A DNA stretch of 64,000 nucleotides from Parerythrobacter lacustris (lineage in GTDB: Bacteria > Pseudomonadota > Alphaproteobacteria > Sphingomonadales > Sphingomonadaceae), in NCBI RefSeq assembly GCF_024626475.1, contig NZ_JANKHH010000001.1:392280-456279 (forward strand). Direction: 5' to 3'. How positions within the stretch are numbered: position 1 is the stretch's first letter; every line of letters begins with the position of its first letter. The position numbers were made by a program, and so were the translations under genes. Shown here piece by piece: positions 55,003-63,486 of this stretch. The notes under the pieces were generated by a model, which ran no database searches, was not told the DNA's origin, and was given only the letters and a program-made list of their open reading frames with translations.

Positions 55003-55821
55003 ATGACATCCTTTTACACTTCGCTGAACGGCCTCAAGAATTCGCAGACCGATCTCAGCACCATCGCGCACAACATCGCCAATGCCGAAACCACCGGCTT
55101 CAAGAAAAGCAATGTCGAATTCGCCGATATCGTCGCCAACGGATCGGCCGCAAACCCGCGGATGACGCAGGGCATCGGCGCGACGGTGGCGGGGATCAAC
55201 CAGAACTTCAGCCTGGGCTCGATCGAACAGACCGGGCGCAGCCTCGACATCGCGATCGACGGCGACGGCTTCTTCACCACCCGCAACCCGGAAAACGGCC
55301 AGGTGCTCTACACCCGCAACGGCAGCTTCCAGATCGACTCGGTCGGCAACGTCACAGATTTCGCGGCCAAGAACCTGCAGATGTTCGCGGTCGATGCGAG
55401 CGGGGCGGTGGTCAATGCCGGGACCACGGTCGATGCCGTGGTCCCGACCACCAACGGTGCCGGTTCGGAACTCGCCAGTATCACCATCGAGAAGAACGGG
55501 CTGATCAACGCCGCTTATGCCGACGGGAGCACCCAGGCGATCGGCCGGGTGGCGCTGGCGACATTCGTTGCGCCGACCGGGCTGCGGCCGGTGGGTTCGA
55601 CCAACTGGGAAGCGACCGGATATTCCGGCAGCGCGACCTACGAACTGCCGGGCAACGGCCGCAATGGGCAGTTGCTGGCAGGCGCGCTCGAGCGTTCGAA
55701 CGTCGATCTGGCGGAAGAAATGGTCGGGCTGATCACCGCGCAGCGTAATTTCCAGGCCAACGCCAAGGCGATCGATACCGCCACCCAGTTCTCGCAGACC
55801 ATCATCAACCTGCGCAGCTGA
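55003..55821 (+). CDS. flgE: Flagellar hook protein FlgE, short form
   Basis: A 272-residue hook protein. N-terminal TIAHNIANAETTGFKKSNVEF and C-terminal LITAQRNFQANAKAIDTATQ match the rod/hook family. Most FlgE proteins are 400 residues or more, so the variable outer domain is small. Identified as FlgE by its place between flgD and flgF. Confidence 0.9.
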   Translation: MTSFYTSLNGLKNSQTDLSTIAHNIANAETTGFKKSNVEFADIVANGSAANPRMTQGIGATVAGINQNFSLGSIEQTGRSLDIAIDGDGFFTTRNPENGQVLYTRNGSFQIDSVGNVTDFAAKNLQMFAVDASGAVVNAGTTVDAVVPTTNGAGSELASITIEKNGLINAAYADGSTQAIGRVALATFVAPTGLRPVGSTNWEATGYSGSATYELPGNGRNGQLLAGALERSNVDLAEEMVGLITAQRNFQANAKAIDTATQFSQTIINLRS

Positions 55822-55846
55822 CCGGCACGACTGAGGGAGGCCCGCT

Positions 55847-56587
55847 ATGGACCGGATGATCTACACCGCGCTGACCGGCATGGATGCCGCAATGACGCGC
55901 CAGCGCGCCATCGCCAGCAATCTTGCCAACGCCAGCACACCCGGCTTCCGCGCCGAGACTTTTGCCACCGTGCCGACACACCTGCCGGGCGGAGCGCTCG
56001 ACGTGCGCGGCTATGCACAAGGGGCGGTCCGCGGGGTCGATCTCGGTGCGGGCACCATGGTGCAGACCGGGCGCGCGCTCGACATAGCCGTGGCGGGCGA
56101 AGCGCTGATCGCCTTCCAAGGCGAAAACGGCGAGGAGGTCTATTCGCGCCGGGGCGACTTTTCGATCGATTCCGCAGGGCGGTTGGTCAACGGCGAAAAT
56201 CTGCAGGCGATGGGGCTGAACGGCCCGGTCGCCGTGCCGCCCGGTTGGGAGGTCATTCTCGGCAGCGACGGTAATGTCTACGCCGCCGATCCCGCCGCGC
56301 CCGATGCGCCGCCGACCGAAGTCGGGCGGATCAAGCTCGCCAGCCCCGCCGGAAGCGCGGTGGTCAAGGGGCTCGACAACCAGCTGCGGGTGCAAGGCGG
56401 CGGGGTGTTGCCCGCCGATCCGACCGCAGAAATCACCAGCGGCGCGCTCGAAGGCAGCAATGTCGATGCGAGCGGCACGCTGGTCGACATGATCGAAGCG
56501 CAGCGCAGCTTCGAACAGCGCGCAAAGCTCATCTCCACCGCTGAGAAGCTCGACCAGTCGAGCGCCAGCCTGATGTCGCTCGGATAA
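55847..56587 (+). CDS. flgF: Flagellar basal body rod protein FlgF
   Basis: A 246-residue proximal rod protein. N-terminal MIYTALTGMDAAMTRQ and IASNLANASTPGFRAE, then DIAVAGEALIAFQ and the C-terminal SNVDASGTLVDMIEAQRSFEQ. Starts 25 bases after flgE. Confidence 0.94.
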   Translation: MDRMIYTALTGMDAAMTRQRAIASNLANASTPGFRAETFATVPTHLPGGALDVRGYAQGAVRGVDLGAGTMVQTGRALDIAVAGEALIAFQGENGEEVYSRRGDFSIDSAGRLVNGENLQAMGLNGPVAVPPGWEVILGSDGNVYAADPAAPDAPPTEVGRIKLASPAGSAVVKGLDNQLRVQGGGVLPADPTAEITSGALEGSNVDASGTLVDMIEAQRSFEQRAKLISTAEKLDQSSASLMSLG

Positions 56588-56606
56588 CCGAAAAAGGACC
56601 CGACCC

Positions 56607-57395
56607 ATGCCCACTTCAGCCCTTCACGTCGCCCGCACCGGGCTCGAAGCGCAGGATACCCGTATGCGGGTGATCGCGCACAACCTCGCCAATATCGGTA
56701 CCACCGGCTTCAAGCGCGACCGCGCCAATTTCGAGACGCTGTCCTACGACGACGCGCGGGTGGCCGGGCAACGCTCGACCGGCGAGACCGCCTATGCCAT
56801 CGGCCTCAACCTCGGCACCGGGGTCTCGGTGCAGGGCACCACGCGGATCGATACGCAGGGGACGCTGACCACCACCGGCAATTCGCTCGACCTCGCGCTT
56901 GACGGCAACGGCTTCTTCCAGGTCGAACTGCCGGGCGGGCAGACCGCCTATACCCGGGCCGGGAACTTCACCCTGTCCGCCGAGGGTACGCTGGTCACCG
57001 CGCAGGGCTATGCCCTGCAACCAGCGATCCAGGTGCCCGCCGGAGCGCAGTCGATCGCGGTCGGGCCGGACGGCACGGTCACTGCGATCATCGACGGCGA
57101 TGCGGCACCAGCAGAACTCGGCCAGATCAACATCGCAAGCTTCGTCAATCCGGCCGGCCTTCAGGCCACGGGCGACAATCTGCTGCTCGAAACCGCCGCC
57201 AGCGGCGCGGCCGACACCGGCGTCGCCGGGCAGAATGGCCGCGGCCAGATCCGCCAGGGCATGCTGGAGGCGTCCAATGTCAATGTGGTGGAGGAGCTGG
57301 TCGAGATGATCGAGGCGCAGCGCGCCTACGAGATCAATTCCAAGATGGTCAGCGCGGTCGACGAGATGCTGCGCAACGCCAACCAGACGCTGTGA
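56607..57395 (+). CDS. flgG: Flagellar distal rod protein FlgG
   Basis: A 262-residue distal rod protein. The N-terminal VIAHNLANIGTTGFKRDRANFE, the internal LDLALDGNGFFQVELPG and the C-terminal MLEASNVNVVEELVEMIEAQ are typical. Its length is normal for the family. It is followed closely by flgH. Confidence 0.96.
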   Translation: MPTSALHVARTGLEAQDTRMRVIAHNLANIGTTGFKRDRANFETLSYDDARVAGQRSTGETAYAIGLNLGTGVSVQGTTRIDTQGTLTTTGNSLDLALDGNGFFQVELPGGQTAYTRAGNFTLSAEGTLVTAQGYALQPAIQVPAGAQSIAVGPDGTVTAIIDGDAAPAELGQINIASFVNPAGLQATGDNLLLETAASGAADTGVAGQNGRGQIRQGMLEASNVNVVEELVEMIEAQRAYEINSKMVSAVDEMLRNANQTL

Positions 57396-57403
57396 GAGAC
57401 ATC

Positions 57404-58063
57404 ATGAAACGCGCTCTCCTCGCTCCGCTGGCGTTGCTCGCCCTCTCCGGTTGCGGCCTCGAAGGCGGCAAGCCGGCCACCGGCTTCGCCGCCGCCCTGC
57501 CCCCTGCGCCGCCCGAATTCGCACCGCGCAACGGAGCGATCTTGCAGGTCGCGCAGGGCTATGCCGCGCTGCACGAGGGCACCCGCGCGCGCCGCGTGGG
57601 CGATGTGGTGACGGTGCTGCTGGTCGAGAACCTCAACGCAGGCAAGTCCGCCAGCGCCAACACCGCGCGCGACGGATCGGCCGGGTTGACTCCGCCGAGC
57701 GCCGGTCCGCTGTCGTTCCTCAACCCCGACGCCCTTAATGCCGAGGCACAATCGTCGTTCAAGGGGCAGGGCAGTGCGAACCAGCGCAGCACGCTCAACG
57801 GCACGATCGCGGTGACGATTGCGGAAGTGCGCCCCAACGGAACCGCGCGCGTGGTCGGAGAACGGCAGATGCAACTGAGCCAGGGCGATGAATGGGTGCA
57901 GTTCTCCGGCATCTTGCGGCTGGCCGATGTCGACGTGGACAACCGCGTCATCTCCAGCCGGATCGCCGATGCGCAGATCATCTATGGCGGGAAGGGCGCG
58001 ATCCAGCAGGCCAGCCGACCGGGCTGGCTGAGCCGCTTCTTCAACATGGTAAGCCCGTTTTGA
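57404..58063 (+). CDS. flgH: Flagellar L-ring lipoprotein FlgH
   Basis: A 219-residue lipoprotein. Signal peptide with lipobox LSGC (about residue 17). The core contains RRVGDVVTVLLVENLNAGKSA and NGTIAVTIAEVRPNGTARVVGE, ending in IIYGGKGAIQQA. It forms the outer-membrane L ring. ATG at 57404 gives a standard signal; a GTG at 57392 overlapping the flgG stop is possible. Confidence 0.94.
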   Translation: MKRALLAPLALLALSGCGLEGGKPATGFAAALPPAPPEFAPRNGAILQVAQGYAALHEGTRARRVGDVVTVLLVENLNAGKSASANTARDGSAGLTPPSAGPLSFLNPDALNAEAQSSFKGQGSANQRSTLNGTIAVTIAEVRPNGTARVVGERQMQLSQGDEWVQFSGILRLADVDVDNRVISSRIADAQIIYGGKGAIQQASRPGWLSRFFNMVSPF

Positions 58064-58074
58064 GGAGCGATGCG

Positions 58075-59175
58075 ATGCGCCGGATAATCTCGTTTCTCAC
58101 TCTCGCCCTGCTGGCGCTGCTGGCGGCGGTGCCCGCCCATGCCGAGCGCATTCGCGATCTCGGCAGCTTCGACGGCGTGCGCCCGAACCAGCTCACCGGA
58201 TACGGAATCGTGGTCGGGCTCGACGGCACGGGGGACGACAATTTCGAATATGTGACGCAAGCGATGCGCGGGGTGTCGGGCCGGCTGGGCCTGACACTGC
58301 CGCCGGGCGTCTCGCCGGGGCTGAAGAACGCCGCCGCGGTCATCATCACCGCCGAACTGCCCGCCTTCGCCAAGCCGGGCCAGACGATCGACGTGACGGT
58401 TTCGACCATCGGCCGCGCCAAATCGCTGCGTGGCGGATCGCTGGTGCTCGCGCCGCTCTATGGCGCGGACGGCAAGATCTACGGCATGGCGCAGGGTAAC
58501 CTCGCGGTCGGCGGGCTTGGCGTGTCGGGGCGGGACGGATCGAAGGTGACGGTCAATGTGCCGACCGTGGGCCGGATCGCCGACGGGGCGACGGTCGAAC
58601 TGGCGGTCGCGACCGGGTTCGACAGCGAACAGGAACTGCGCTTCAACCTTCACAACGCCGATTTCCAGACCGCTTCGCGGGTGCGCGACGCGATCAACGC
58701 GCGCTATCCCGGCTCCGCGCGGGTGATCGACGGGGTCACGCTGGCCATCGTCATGCCCTTCGGCAGCGATCTGCGGGCCGAGATGATCGCCGGGATCGAG
58801 ATGATCGAGGTCCGCCCCGCCGAAACCCCCGCCCGGGTGATCGTCAATGCGCGGACCGGCACGGTGGTGATCAATTCCGCGGTGCGGCTCGCGCCCGCGG
58901 CGATCAGCCACGGACGGCTGGTGGTGCGGATCGAAGAATCCCCGGTCGTGATCCAGCCAGCGCCGCTGAGCCGCGGACAGACCGCAGTGGAGCAATCCAC
59001 CACCATCACAATCGAACAGGCCGAAGATCGCGTCGCGCTGATGCCGGGCGGGGCGAACCTGTCCGAAGTGGTCGATGCGCTCAACATGCTCGGGGTCGGT
59101 GCGGGGGACCTGGTGGTCATCCTCGAAGCCCTCAAGCAGGCGGGTGCGCTGCAGGCCGAGATGGTGATCCTGTGA
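58075..59175 (+). CDS. flgI: Flagellar P-ring protein FlgI
   Basis: A 366-residue periplasmic protein. Signal peptide about 1-23 (ending VPAHAE), then RIRDLGSFDGVRPNQLTGYG and IVVGLDGTGD, with the conserved NAAAVIITAELPAFAKPGQ block. It forms the P ring, assisted by FlgA. The ATG at 58075 lies behind GAGGAG; another ATG five bases upstream is out of frame. Confidence 0.96.
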   Translation: MRRIISFLTLALLALLAAVPAHAERIRDLGSFDGVRPNQLTGYGIVVGLDGTGDDNFEYVTQAMRGVSGRLGLTLPPGVSPGLKNAAAVIITAELPAFAKPGQTIDVTVSTIGRAKSLRGGSLVLAPLYGADGKIYGMAQGNLAVGGLGVSGRDGSKVTVNVPTVGRIADGATVELAVATGFDSEQELRFNLHNADFQTASRVRDAINARYPGSARVIDGVTLAIVMPFGSDLRAEMIAGIEMIEVRPAETPARVIVNARTGTVVINSAVRLAPAAISHGRLVVRIEESPVVIQPAPLSRGQTAVEQSTTITIEQAEDRVALMPGGANLSEVVDALNMLGVGAGDLVVILEALKQAGALQAEMVIL

Positions 59176-59468
59176 CCGCGATTTCCGCCTCTGCAGGGCC
59201 CTTGAGCCTCGCTGCCCAGGCCGCCGATCCGCGCGAGCAATTGCGCAGCGCGGCGCAGGCGTTCGAGGCGATCTTCCTGCGCCAGCTGCTCGCCAGCGCG
59301 CGCGCGACCGATTTCGGCGGCGAGCCATTGCTCGGCGGCCCGGGCCTCGAACAATTCGAAGCCATGCGCGACGAACGCTTCGCCGACATCGCCTCGCAAC
59401 AGGGCATGTTCGGCCTCGCCGAAGCGATCGAGCGGCAACTCGCCGCTTTCGTGGGAGATACGCCATGA
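59172..59468 (+). CDS. flgJ: FlgJ-like rod-binding protein
   Basis: A 98-residue protein with the rod-binding domain only: LRSAAQAFEAIFLRQLLASAR and FEAMRDERFADIASQQG. The muramidase domain of enteric FlgJ is absent; a separate transglycosylase is encoded in the flhA operon. GTG start overlapping the flgI stop by 4 bases. Confidence 0.88.
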   Translation: MTAISASAGPLSLAAQAADPREQLRSAAQAFEAIFLRQLLASARATDFGGEPLLGGPGLEQFEAMRDERFADIASQQGMFGLAEAIERQLAAFVGDTP

Positions 59469-60796
59469 GCGCCAACCTCCTGCTGATCGGCAAGAGCGGG
59501 GCGATGGCGGCGCGCGCCGCGCTCGATCTCACCGCGCAGAACATCGCCAATGCCGGCAATCCCGACTACGCGCGGCGCACGCTGTCGATGGCGGAAGTGG
59601 CGGCCAAGGGCGGTATCACCATGCAGCAGGACGTCGGCCTGTCCGGCGTGCGCCCCGACCGCGTGCTGCGATCGGATTCGCTGTTCCTGCACAACGAGGC
59701 GCGGCGGACATCGGGCGATGTTGCCCGCGCGGACGCCGAACTCGCCGGGCTGACCAATGCCGAAACTTCGATCGAACAGGCGGGGATCTACACCGCCATC
59801 GTCGATTTCGAAGCCAGCCTCTCGCGGCTTGCGGCCGACCCGCTCGACGGCGCGCTGCGCAGCGCGGTGGTCGAGGGGGGCGACCGGCTGGCGCAGACCT
59901 TCCGGATTGCAGGCAACGGGCTCGACATCGCTGAGGCGGATTTGCGCTTCAATGCCGATGCGGGGGTCGAACAGCTCAACCTGCTATCGGGGGAACTCGC
60001 GCGCACCAACGCCGGGATCGCCCGCGCGCGGCCCGGCAGCAGCAATATGGCGGCACTGTTCGACCAGCGCGATGCGCTGCTGCGCGATATGGCACAGCTG
60101 GCGGGTGTGAGGACCCAGCTCGATGCGATGGGCCGTGCCGCAGTGAGCCTCGACGGTCAGCCGCTGGTGACGGGGGTCGACAGCTTCGCGCTGGCCGTTG
60201 CCGCCAATCCCGATGGCACGCTGGGCTTTACCGTCGGCGGCACGGCGGTGGAACTCGACGCGGGCAGCCTGCTCGGCGCGTCGCAGGCGCTGCGCGGGAT
60301 CGCCGAGCTGCGCACCCAGCTGGATGGCCTCACAGCGCAAGTGATCAATCTCGCCAATACCGCGCAGGCCAATGGCATCGCGCCCGACGGGACACAGGGG
60401 CAACCGTTCTTCTCCGGCAGCGGCGCGTCGGATATCGCGCTGGCGCTGACTGGCGGCAACCAAATCGCAACGGCGCCCGCAGGCTCCGGTGTAGACAGCC
60501 GCAATATCGGCAATCTCCAAGCCCTGCGCGATGCGCTGGCGGTCAACGGCCCTGCGTCCAGCGCGGACACGCTGCTGTTCAACCTCTCAAGCGCGATCGG
60601 ATCGCGCACCATCACCCGCGATGCCCTGCGCACGATCGCCGACTCCGCCGGGGTCGCGCTCAGCGCCGAGACCGGGGTCGACCTCGACCGCGAGGCGACC
60701 GAACTGCTGCGCTACCAGCAGGCGTTTCAAGCCAATGGTCGGGTGATCCAGGCGGCGGCGGATATCTTCGACACCATTCTGGGGATCGGGCGATGA
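59465..60796 (+). CDS. flgK: Flagellar hook-associated protein FlgK
   Basis: A 443-residue hook-filament junction protein. N-terminal LTAQNIANAGNPDYARRTL, a helical coiled section (about 90-190) and the C-terminal RYQQAFQANGRVIQAAADIFDTI. It is somewhat short for FlgK. It overlaps flgJ and flgL by 4 bases each. Confidence 0.93.
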   Translation: MSANLLLIGKSGAMAARAALDLTAQNIANAGNPDYARRTLSMAEVAAKGGITMQQDVGLSGVRPDRVLRSDSLFLHNEARRTSGDVARADAELAGLTNAETSIEQAGIYTAIVDFEASLSRLAADPLDGALRSAVVEGGDRLAQTFRIAGNGLDIAEADLRFNADAGVEQLNLLSGELARTNAGIARARPGSSNMAALFDQRDALLRDMAQLAGVRTQLDAMGRAAVSLDGQPLVTGVDSFALAVAANPDGTLGFTVGGTAVELDAGSLLGASQALRGIAELRTQLDGLTAQVINLANTAQANGIAPDGTQGQPFFSGSGASDIALALTGGNQIATAPAGSGVDSRNIGNLQALRDALAVNGPASSADTLLFNLSSAIGSRTITRDALRTIADSAGVALSAETGVDLDREATELLRYQQAFQANGRVIQAAADIFDTILGIGR

Positions 60797-61710
60797 TCAC
60801 GACCGGCAATTCGACTCAGGCCTTCTATGGCCGCTCGCAGCTGTTCATGGGCGGCCTGCGCGCCGAGGCGGAGAGCCTGCAACGGCAGGTTTCTACCGGA
60901 GAGCGGATCGCGCGCTCGTCCGACGATCCGGTTGCGGCCTCTCGCCTGCGCGCACTTGCGCGGCACGAGGCGCTGGGCAGCATCGATGCCGGCAAGGCGC
61001 GGCGGGTCGATGAGGATCTGCAACTCACTACCAACGCCTTGCAATCGGTGGCGGACGATCTCATCCGTGCGCGCGAGCTGACGCTCTGGGCGAGCAGCGA
61101 GACCACCGGGGCGACAGAACACGCGGCGATCGCGACCGAGCTCGAACAATTGCGCGAACGCATCTTCGCCACCGCCAATGCGCTCGACAGCGGCGGGCGT
61201 CCGCTGTTTGGCGGTACTTCGGGAACCGTCGCTTATCAGAAGGATGCGGCCGGAACCGTCACCTATGCCGGAACCGCATCGCCCGGTGAGATCGATCTCG
61301 GGCAGGGCCAGAGCATAACCCGCGGCTTTGCCGGGCCGGACATATTCGAATTCACATCCGGCGGCGCGCCCGCCGATGTCTTCGGCTCCCTCGCAGCGCT
61401 GGCCTCGGCTTTGCGCGGCGGAGCGGCCGACCCGTCGCAGGCGGCGCAGGATGCGCTGGCCCGGCTCGACGACGCACTCGGCTCGGTCACCCGCGCACAG
61501 ACTGTCTCCGGTGCGCGCTCGGCCTGGCTGGAGGTGGTGCAGGACCGCCAGATCGACCAGTCGCTCGTGCGCAACCAGCAGATGGCCGATGCAGGCGGTG
61601 TCGATCTGACCAGCGCCATCGCCCGCCTGCAGCAGGTGCTGACCGTGCTGGAAGCGAGTCAGGCCAGCTTTGCGCGCGTCGCCAGCCTCTCCCTTTTCGA
61701 GCGGATCTGA
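60793..61710 (+). CDS. flgL: Flagellar hook-associated protein FlgL
   Basis: A 305-residue flagellin-like junction protein. The N-terminal LQRQVSTGERIARSSDDPVAASRL matches the flagellin N-terminus, and the C-terminal region (about 230-305) repeats the helical flagellin plan. It is last of the flgB operon core; motA follows after 33 bases. Confidence 0.92.
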   Translation: MITTGNSTQAFYGRSQLFMGGLRAEAESLQRQVSTGERIARSSDDPVAASRLRALARHEALGSIDAGKARRVDEDLQLTTNALQSVADDLIRARELTLWASSETTGATEHAAIATELEQLRERIFATANALDSGGRPLFGGTSGTVAYQKDAAGTVTYAGTASPGEIDLGQGQSITRGFAGPDIFEFTSGGAPADVFGSLAALASALRGGAADPSQAAQDALARLDDALGSVTRAQTVSGARSAWLEVVQDRQIDQSLVRNQQMADAGGVDLTSAIARLQQVLTVLEASQASFARVASLSLFERI

Positions 61711-61743
61711 TCCGCCAACCGCTCATCGATCGGAAAGCCCAAA

Positions 61744-62607
61744 ATGTTCGCAATCATCGGTATCGTCATCCTGCTGGTTATGGTGTTCGGCGGCTTCGCG
61801 CTGACCGGCGGTGCGCTGGGGCCGGTGATGGAGGCCGTGCCGCATGAGATGCTGATCATCGGCGGCGCTGCCATCGGGGCAACGGTGACGGGCAATTCAA
61901 TGCACGAGCTCAAGCTGCTCGGCGGCGGGCTGAAGAAGGTGTTCAAGGGCCCGCGCTATTCGGACCAGGACCATGTCGATGCCATCGCGCTGACCAGCCG
62001 GCTGATGAAGATGCTCAAGACAGAGGGTCCGGTGGCGATGGAAGCCCATGTCACCAATCCACAAGATTCCGCAGTCTTCGCCGAGTATCCCAACCTGCTG
62101 GCAGACAAGGGCCTGACCGACCTGATTGCCGACACGCTGACGCTGATCGTCGTCTCCTCCGGCTCGCTCGATACCCATGCGGTAGAGGACGTGATGGACA
62201 ACACGATCAAGACCCGCCTGCACGAACTGGACGAGCCCGCGCATGCCTTGCAACAACTCGCCGACGCGCTCCCTGCGTTGGGCATTGTCGCCGCCGTGCT
62301 CGGGGTGGTGAAAACCATGGGGTCGATCGACGAGCCCCCCTCGGTGCTCGGCGGAATGATCGGCTCTGCGCTGGTCGGGACCTTTCTCGGCGTGCTGCTC
62401 GCCTATGGCATCGTCGGGCCGCTCGCGGGAAGGCTCAAGCAGGTCAATACGCACGATGCGCAGATACTCCATTCGGTGAAGCAAGTGATCATCGCCTCCT
62501 TGCGCGGCTATCCGCAGCCGCTGGTGGTGGAGAGTGCGCGTTCGGGCTTGCCGCCCGCGCATCGACCCTCGCTCACCGAGCTGCTCGATACGCTGCGGGG
62601 CAAGTAA
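61744..62607 (+). CDS. motA: Flagellar motor stator protein MotA
   Basis: A 287-residue stator protein with four membrane segments. The start FAIIGIVILLVMVFGGFALTGG, the cytoplasmic loop with charged residues that contacts FliG, and the C-terminal pair ALPALGIVAAVLGVVKTMGS with MIGSALVGTFLGVLLAYGIVGP are all in MotA order. It is immediately followed by motB with no gap. Confidence 0.95.
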   Translation: MFAIIGIVILLVMVFGGFALTGGALGPVMEAVPHEMLIIGGAAIGATVTGNSMHELKLLGGGLKKVFKGPRYSDQDHVDAIALTSRLMKMLKTEGPVAMEAHVTNPQDSAVFAEYPNLLADKGLTDLIADTLTLIVVSSGSLDTHAVEDVMDNTIKTRLHELDEPAHALQQLADALPALGIVAAVLGVVKTMGSIDEPPSVLGGMIGSALVGTFLGVLLAYGIVGPLAGRLKQVNTHDAQILHSVKQVIIASLRGYPQPLVVESARSGLPPAHRPSLTELLDTLRGK

Positions 62608-63486
62608 GTGGCCAGCGCTGCGCCCCTGCTCGCTGCGGATGAAGAGACACTTCCGCCGGTCGCGCCGATCATCGTGAAGAAGATCACTATCGAGGCCGGG
62701 GGGCACCATGGTGGGGCGTGGAAGGTGGCCTATGCCGACTTCGTGACCGCAATGATGGCGTTCTTCCTCCTGCTGTGGTTGCTGGGTGCAACGACGGAAG
62801 ACCAGCGCAAGGGGCTGGCCGACTACTTCACGCCCACCCTCGTGCATACGCGCGAAGAATCGGCAGGGTCGGCGGAAGGCCTGCTGGGCGGCTCGTCGCT
62901 GACCGATGTGGACAATTATCCGCATGCTGCGGGACAGACCGGAACCCGGGCGATCACGATCCCGCGCGGGGCCAAGGGCGGTCCGCTCGAAGGCGGGGTC
63001 GAAGAGCGGGAAAAGCGTCGGGCAGAAATCGCACAGCGGATCGAACAGAAGCTCGAAGCCGCCGCGCGGTTGAGGCGTCTCACAAGCCAGGTGCGGGTCA
63101 TGCGCACGCCCGAGGGCGTCAGGATCGATCTGGTCGACGATGCCGATTTCTCCATGTTCCACCTGTCGAGCACCGTGCTGGTGCCCGAGGCGCGCGAGCT
63201 GCTGGCAATCATCGCGGGCACTCTGGCAGAGCAGGAAGGTCAGCTCATCGTGCGCGGCCATACCGATGCGCTGCCATGGCGCGGCGGTGAAGGCGGGGGC
63301 CCAAGAGCCAACAACTGGTCGCTCTCGACCGGTCGTGCCGAAGCCACCCGGCAGGAATTGCTGCGCAACGCCATCGCGGAACAGCGCTTCGACCGGATCG
63401 AGGGCGTCGCCGACCGCGAACTGCTGGTGCGTGACGATCCGTCCGATCCGCGCAACCGGCGGATCTCGATCCTGCTGCTGGGTTAG
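62608..63486 (+). CDS. motB: Flagellar motor stator protein MotB
   Basis: A 292-residue stator protein. The motif GGAWKVAYADFVTAMMAFF holds proton-carrying Asp44, and one membrane helix follows (about 46-62). The OmpA-like peptidoglycan-binding domain is at about 190-290, with IVRGHTDALPW and NNWSLSTGRAEATRQEL. GTG start directly after the motA stop. Confidence 0.95.
   Translation: MASAAPLLAADEETLPPVAPIIVKKITIEAGGHHGGAWKVAYADFVTAMMAFFLLLWLLGATTEDQRKGLADYFTPTLVHTREESAGSAEGLLGGSSLTDVDNYPHAAGQTGTRAITIPRGAKGGPLEGGVEEREKRRAEIAQRIEQKLEAAARLRRLTSQVRVMRTPEGVRIDLVDDADFSMFHLSSTVLVPEARELLAIIAGTLAEQEGQLIVRGHTDALPWRGGEGGGPRANNWSLSTGRAEATRQELLRNAIAEQRFDRIEGVADRELLVRDDPSDPRNRRISILLLG

Noticed and set aside
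57982..59559. Minus-strand open frame of 525 codons
   Set aside because: Antisense to flgI and flgJ; low-complexity Arg/His-rich translation.
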